The translations under genes and the position numbers were made by a program. A stretch of DNA of 19,056 bases from Oleispira sp964022115 (GTDB taxonomy: Bacteria; Pseudomonadota; Gammaproteobacteria; Pseudomonadales; Oceanobacteraceae): contig CAXIBC010000057.1 in assembly GCA_964022115.1 (NCBI GenBank), positions 1 to 19,056 of the forward strand, in the 5' to 3' direction. The notes beneath the pieces are model-generated. The model made no database searches. It saw only the letters and a program-made list of their open reading frames with translations, and was not told the DNA's origin. Positions 15,354 through 19,056 of this stretch are shown piece by piece (position 1 is the stretch's first letter; each line of letters starts with the position of its first letter).

Positions 15354-16034
15354 ATGGATATTAATCAGCAAGGCCAATCCTACCAAGGTTTGCTTAATAT
15401 GCTGCAAGGCAAGGCAAACAGGGCTAATCATGCCACTAGCCAGCAGCGCATTGTCGACTCTTTACCCCATTCGACTGACAGTGTTTCTTTATCCTATAAA
15501 GGCGCTAAATTGGGGGTGATTTCCGCAGAATATTTTTCCTCGAATATTAAATCCAGTGATATCCCGGCATTAACCGAGCGCCTGTTTCAGGATGGTTTCA
15601 TCAATGAAACCGAGTATCGAGCCTTAGGTGGAATTAAGGCCGATGAATCTAGCTCGCAGATTGCTCAATCGGTAAATTTTTTGAACCATTTCATCATGGA
15701 TGAAGCCATTGATGGTGATAGTGAAGGCGCAAAAAACTTAATGCTGGCAGTAGATGCGCTACAGCGGATGGATGAGGCCAGTACGCTGGATTCGCGTCGT
15801 AAAGAAATTGAGGCTTATGAGTACGTTAGTAGCTACACTGAATTATTAAAGGAAACGCAAGCACCGGCCGATCTAATAAAAAGCTTTGACCAAGTTTTAC
15901 AGGTCTTTGAAGCGCTCGATACCGTGCGTAAAAATGAGCTGCAAAGTGGTGCATTAGCGAGCTATGCCAGTGTGCAAGAAACTTTTAATGGGTACCAGAA
16001 TGAATCTCACAATGATCAAAACCAGAGGTCTTAA
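15354..16034 (+). CDS. Hypothetical protein (226 aa)
   Basis: I do not recognise this protein. It has no signal peptide or membrane segment. The first 40 residues are polar and Gln/Asn-rich and probably disordered. They lead to DSVSLSYKGAKLG (42-54), a short motif of a type seen in the disordered N-termini of some flagella-related proteins, though this is weak evidence. The rest is acidic and helical (SDIPALTERLFQDGFINETEYRALGG, then SVNFLNHFIMDEAIDG). The ATG follows AAGGG by 6 bases. Its last 35 bases overlap the next gene, so the two are probably coupled. Confidence 0.75.
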   Translation: MDINQQGQSYQGLLNMLQGKANRANHATSQQRIVDSLPHSTDSVSLSYKGAKLGVISAEYFSSNIKSSDIPALTERLFQDGFINETEYRALGGIKADESSSQIAQSVNFLNHFIMDEAIDGDSEGAKNLMLAVDALQRMDEASTLDSRRKEIEAYEYVSSYTELLKETQAPADLIKSFDQVLQVFEALDTVRKNELQSGALASYASVQETFNGYQNESHNDQNQRS

Positions 16035-16905
16035 TCAACTTGTCTGGATGAGCTTATGTATCGTTAGCACACAGGTACAAGGTGGAATGCCCGTACTGGC
16101 AGGGCAGGCTTTGGTTGGAAAGGTAGCCGCAATGAATGTGACGGGGGAAACTCTAGGCTCCTTAGAGTCGGGGCCGGGTCAGAAATTTGCTTCAAATCAG
16201 TTTTCAATACGCTTGCCGTTGGAGCAAAAAAGTCGCAAAAGTGAGTCTTTCCAATCCAGTTTTAATGCCGATATTACTCAATTTGATTGGCGGGGTACGA
16301 CCGCAGCGCAAGCGGATTATCTTTGGTTATCTATGCCTATTCATTATCAGCAGAAACGCAGTCGCTATGACCTATTTATGCTGCATATTGAACCCGGATT
16401 AATGACAGATGGTAATAATCTTGGTATCGATCATATTGGCATTAATGGTTCTATCATGGGGCGTCGCTTGTGGGGGGATGGGGGCTTTTGGCAATATGGT
16501 TTGACCGTAGATCGAGCATTTGGTGATTATGATGTACGCCCAGTGATCGCTATCGGCTTTCACCCTAGCAAGTCTACTTGGGTAGAGCTGGGTTTCCCTG
16601 AGGTGAAGGTGAAGCATCAAATCTCTGCAGCTCTAGCCAGTTATTTTGTGATTAAACCCGCTGGTGGGGTTTGGCGAGAAGAAATCAAATTAGAGAATGA
16701 AAATAAAGACGCTAATTTACATTACTCCAGCTGGCAGGTTGGTTTAGCGGCGGATTTTCATTGGCGCGAATCCTTGTGGTTAGAGGCTGAATTAGGCCAG
16801 TTGCGCCATCGCCGTATTCGAGCTAATGATGCTAGTGGGACTATCCTTAAAGGCACACCAGGGCAAGATAAATATTGGCGAATCGGGGCAAGCTTGAAGT
16901 TTTAA
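16000..16905 (+). CDS. Probable outer-membrane beta-barrel protein
   Basis: The frame is open from an ATG at 15964, but the ATG at 16000 (301 residues) or 16012 gives a better signal peptide: a basic start (MIKTRGLNQ), the hydrophobic VWMSLCIVSTQV and a cut near QGG. The mature part shows alternating strands typical of a barrel (YDLFMLHIEPG, WQYGLTVDRAFGDYDVRPVIAIGF, SSWQVGLAADFHW, LWLEAELGQLRHR) and ends in Phe (YWRIGASLKF), a common outer-membrane assembly signal. No specific family is recognised. It overlaps the preceding unknown gene by 35 bases, with weak ribosome binding, so translation probably depends on the upstream gene. Confidence 0.72.
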   Translation: MNLTMIKTRGLNQLVWMSLCIVSTQVQGGMPVLAGQALVGKVAAMNVTGETLGSLESGPGQKFASNQFSIRLPLEQKSRKSESFQSSFNADITQFDWRGTTAAQADYLWLSMPIHYQQKRSRYDLFMLHIEPGLMTDGNNLGIDHIGINGSIMGRRLWGDGGFWQYGLTVDRAFGDYDVRPVIAIGFHPSKSTWVELGFPEVKVKHQISAALASYFVIKPAGGVWREEIKLENENKDANLHYSSWQVGLAADFHWRESLWLEAELGQLRHRRIRANDASGTILKGTPGQDKYWRIGASLKF

Positions 16906-16914
16906 GCGCTTAAA
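16901..16914. repeat. 14-bp palindrome at the end of the barrel gene
   Basis: TTTAAGC is followed directly by GCTTAAA and includes the stop codon at 16903-16905. It is short and may be chance or part of the end-of-operon structure with the next hairpin. Confidence 0.4.
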
Positions 16915-16925
16915 GGGTTTATCTC

Positions 16926-16949
16926 TGGCTTAGTCTGTCCTAAGCCATT
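16926..16949 (+). terminator. Hairpin between the barrel gene and the RNase gene
   Basis: TGGCTTAG and CTAAGCCA form a perfect 8-bp stem with loop TCTGTC, 20 bases after the stop codon. Only two Ts follow, so it is at best a weak or partial terminator. Confidence 0.4.
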
Positions 16950-16988
16950 ACACTTCTTGTTTTATTGTCGTTAGTAGAAGTCGTTTCA

Positions 16989-18989
16989 ATGTTAAACCTA
17001 GATGCCCTGTCACAACTCAAGTCTTTAAAGCAAGATATCCACGCCAGTATTCCTCGCCATGAAGGTAAGGTTCGCGCGACTGGGGGGCGCTACGGTTTTG
17101 TTAATACCGATGATAACCAGCAGTTTTTCTTAAACCCAGATGAGATGGATAAAGTCTTAGCTGGGGATGTGATTGCTTTTAAGGTTGAAGAAACCAAAGA
17201 GGGTAAAAAACAGGCAATTATTGAGCGCTTGATCTCATCGGTGCAAGATGAATTTGTCGGCCAATATATCGTTAAAGGCAAGGGGCATTTTATCTCCCCA
17301 GATCATCCGGGCTTTAATCGCTGGGTATTTGTGCCACCAGCACAGAGAAACGGTGCTAAAGATGGGGATTTGGTTGGCTGTAAAATATCCCAGCATCCTT
17401 ACCCTCATGGCAAGGTGCAAGCGAAGGTATTAGACGTTATTGGTCAAGCAGCCGATCGTCAAATCGAAAGTACTATGATGATGCGTAAGTGGGGGCTTGC
17501 TCAAGCCTTCTCTGAAGACTGCCTGAATGAAGCACAAGCGCTATTGTCTGTGATGGATCAAGCTATTAGTGCAGAAGCCCGCACAGATTTAACTACGACT
17601 CAGTGGCTCACCATTGACTCAGCCATGAGCCGTGATCTAGATGATGCCTTGACGTGTGAGAAGACTGATTCAGGTTGGGATCTAAAGGTCGCTATTGCAG
17701 ATCCAAGCTGTGCTATTAAACCCGGCTCTGAACTCGATAAAGAAGCAATGCGCCGGGGTACTTCAAGTTATTTTGCGGATAATATGATTCCGATGCTGCC
17801 GAGCTCCTTATCGGAAGGCGCATTTTCGTTATTACCTCAGCAAGTCCGTCCCGCTCTGGTATGTCATCTGACTATTTCTGAGCAGGGTGAAATCAGTGAT
17901 TACCGCATTGAAAATGCGGCTATCGAATCAAAAGCAAAATTAAGCTATAACCAGGTTGCTGCGTTCTTAAACGGTAATGAAAATAGCGATACAGATGAAC
18001 AGTTATCAGAGTTAATTAAACCTATTTTAAGTGAGTTAAATGCCTGTGCTTTAGCATTGAATGCGAACCGTCGTCAGCATAATTTAGTATTGGATGATCG
18101 TACGGAATTTAAAGGTATTTTGAACGATCAGGGTAAGTTTGAACAAATTATCTCGATGGAGCGCAACCTTGCTCATAAGCTGGTCGAAGAGTGCATGGTG
18201 GCGGTTAACCGCTCTGTGGCTAACTTTTTAGCCGATAAAGAGCATGGCTTATTTATCCAGCACGGTGGTATTCGTACAGAGCGCCAAGGTGAAGCAAAGG
18301 CTCTGATTAAAGAGCAGTTAAAAATTGCCAACCCGGAAAAAATAACAACCCTTGAAGGTTTTATCGAGATACAACAGTTAATAGCTGCGGGTGACCCTGA
18401 GCGCGACGGCGCTAAGTTTGAATTACCACTACAAGCGATTTTAGCGCGCCAATTAGAACGTAGTAAATTTGGCACTGAGGCTAAACCTCATGTTGGCATG
18501 GGCCTACCTGCGTATACCACTTTTACTTCCCCGATTCGTAAATACAATGATTTATTAGTGCATCGCTTAGTGAAATCCTATCTTGCGCAATCACCCATAG
18601 AAGAAATTGCTAGTGAAGTATTAGAGCAGATTGGGCAAGCGCAAAATAATAGCCGTATGGCAGCTTGGCAAGCTGATCAGTGGTTAAAAGCTGAGTGGTT
18701 ACAGCGCCAGTTCGCGCAAGAGAAAAAAGAGTGTGAAGATAAAGAAGGGCTTAAACGTACGGGTCAGATTGTACAGGTCAATAGTGGTGGCTTTACGGTA
18801 CGCCTTGATGACTCGGGTATTGAAGGCCAGTTTGAAGTGCGACGTAATAAAGAGTGGAAGTTTGATACTAAAACTATGACCCATACTAAGGGTGATAGCA
18901 GTTATCGCTTGGAGCAAGGTGTGACGGTCACCATAGCTTCAGTGACGCCGGTTTTACGAGAAGTTAAGTTTAATTTATGCGAGTCTTAA
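16989..18989 (+). CDS. rnb: RNase II-family 3'-5' exoribonuclease
   Basis: The ATG at 16989 gives 666 residues; an in-frame TTG at 16965 would add eight residues with no family support. The N-terminal cold-shock-like RNA-binding domain (EGKVRATGGRYGFVNTDDNQQFFLNPDEM) precedes the RNB catalytic domain, with the metal-binding acidic residues in IDSAMSRDLDD (Asp210, 216, 218, 219). These match Asp201, 207, 209 and 210 of E. coli RNase II. TSPIRKYNDLLVHRLV holds the catalytic Arg517, and a C-terminal S1 domain (RTGQIVQVNSGGFTVRLDDSGIEGQF) follows. It degrades single-stranded RNA from the 3' end in the cytoplasm. The length fits RNase II and not the longer RNase R, which has extra N-terminal domains and a basic tail. 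It is called rnb by family; the similarity looks like the pseudomonad-type VacB/RNB protein. Confidence 0.9.
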   Translation: MLNLDALSQLKSLKQDIHASIPRHEGKVRATGGRYGFVNTDDNQQFFLNPDEMDKVLAGDVIAFKVEETKEGKKQAIIERLISSVQDEFVGQYIVKGKGHFISPDHPGFNRWVFVPPAQRNGAKDGDLVGCKISQHPYPHGKVQAKVLDVIGQAADRQIESTMMMRKWGLAQAFSEDCLNEAQALLSVMDQAISAEARTDLTTTQWLTIDSAMSRDLDDALTCEKTDSGWDLKVAIADPSCAIKPGSELDKEAMRRGTSSYFADNMIPMLPSSLSEGAFSLLPQQVRPALVCHLTISEQGEISDYRIENAAIESKAKLSYNQVAAFLNGNENSDTDEQLSELIKPILSELNACALALNANRRQHNLVLDDRTEFKGILNDQGKFEQIISMERNLAHKLVEECMVAVNRSVANFLADKEHGLFIQHGGIRTERQGEAKALIKEQLKIANPEKITTLEGFIEIQQLIAAGDPERDGAKFELPLQAILARQLERSKFGTEAKPHVGMGLPAYTTFTSPIRKYNDLLVHRLVKSYLAQSPIEEIASEVLEQIGQAQNNSRMAAWQADQWLKAEWLQRQFAQEKKECEDKEGLKRTGQIVQVNSGGFTVRLDDSGIEGQFEVRRNKEWKFDTKTMTHTKGDSSYRLEQGVTVTIASVTPVLREVKFNLCES

Positions 18990-19005
18990 GACTCGCATAA
19001 ATTAA
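18970..19005. terminator. 36-bp perfect palindrome containing the rnb stop codon, probable bidirectional terminator
   Basis: The two 18-base arms, centred between 18987 and 18988, are perfectly complementary. The last five sense codons and the TAA (18987-18989) lie inside the left arm and centre. The outer arms are A/T-rich and the inner stem is TGCGAGTC/GACTCGCA. A T-rich stretch (ATTTTAT) follows 4 bases later. It could end transcripts from either side, or protect the mRNA 3' end. Confidence 0.7.
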
Positions 19006-19029
19006 CGGATTTTATAGCCTTAATCCACT

Positions 19030-19056
19030 GATCTCTTAATTCATAGATCTCTTAAT
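19030..19056. repeat. Direct repeat GATCTCTTAAT at 16-base spacing
   Basis: GATCTCTTAAT occurs at 19030-19040 and 19046-19056, and the second copy runs into the window end, so more copies may follow outside. Confidence 0.5.

Noticed and set aside
16965..16988. TTG start for the RNase II gene
   Set aside because: The family N-terminus begins at the ATG at 16989 (MLNLDALSQLKSLKQDI).
1..19056. CRISPR array, rRNA, insertion sequence or prophage genes
   Set aside because: No regularly spaced repeats, rRNA motifs, transposase or phage proteins were seen on either strand.

Overview
The window looks like a core-chromosome segment of a marine gammaproteobacterium of the Oceanospirillales/pseudomonad type. 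The evidence is the gene order pheT-ihfA-merR-tRNA-Pro(GGG), which is the arrangement I know from Pseudomonas, together with moderate to low GC, a 7TMR-DISM histidine kinase, a DUF3422 protein and an RNase II-family enzyme. Species cannot be fixed from the sequence alone, and I see no transposase, integrase, phage gene or CRISPR array.

Layout: (1) 1-1091 is the end of the translation/nucleoid block: the pheT 3' end, ihfA, an overlapping MerR-type regulator and tRNA-Pro with its own promoter. (2) 1153-1380 (minus strand) is a thioredoxin-fold protein that has lost its CxxC. (3) 1639-3925 is a two-gene operon: a DesA3-like acyl desaturase and its flavin/2Fe-2S reductase, preceded by a perfect 8-2-8 palindrome resembling the TetR-type (DesT-like) operators of acyl-desaturase genes. 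(4) 3936-4995 holds an unrecognised small gene, a possible 31-residue membrane peptide and a secreted DUF4124 protein. (5) 4999-6975 (minus strand) is an orphan membrane sensor kinase. (6) 7168-13104 is a three-gene SMC-type operon matching Wadjet JetA-JetB-JetC (kleisin, MukE-like subunit, SMC ATPase), with no JetD nuclease gene on either side. (7) 13368-13583 is a cold-shock protein with a hairpin-rich leader and a strong terminator. (8) 13737-15179 is a DUF3422 membrane-anchored protein. (9) 15354-16905 is an overlapping pair: an unrecognised soluble protein, then a probable outer-membrane beta-barrel protein. (10) 16989-18989 is an RNase II-family exoribonuclease whose stop codon lies in the middle of a 36-bp perfect palindrome.

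The most interesting locus is jetABC. In plasmid-defence Wadjet, JetABC is the DNA-loop-extruding motor and JetD the nuclease that cuts the plasmid. A JetABC operon without jetD, set among housekeeping genes, suggests either a chromosome-organising condensin (as for MksBEF without MksG) or a system whose effector lies elsewhere. Several other sites are worth checking: the desaturase operator, the csp leader, and a hairpin that covers the ribosome binding site of the 15354 gene.
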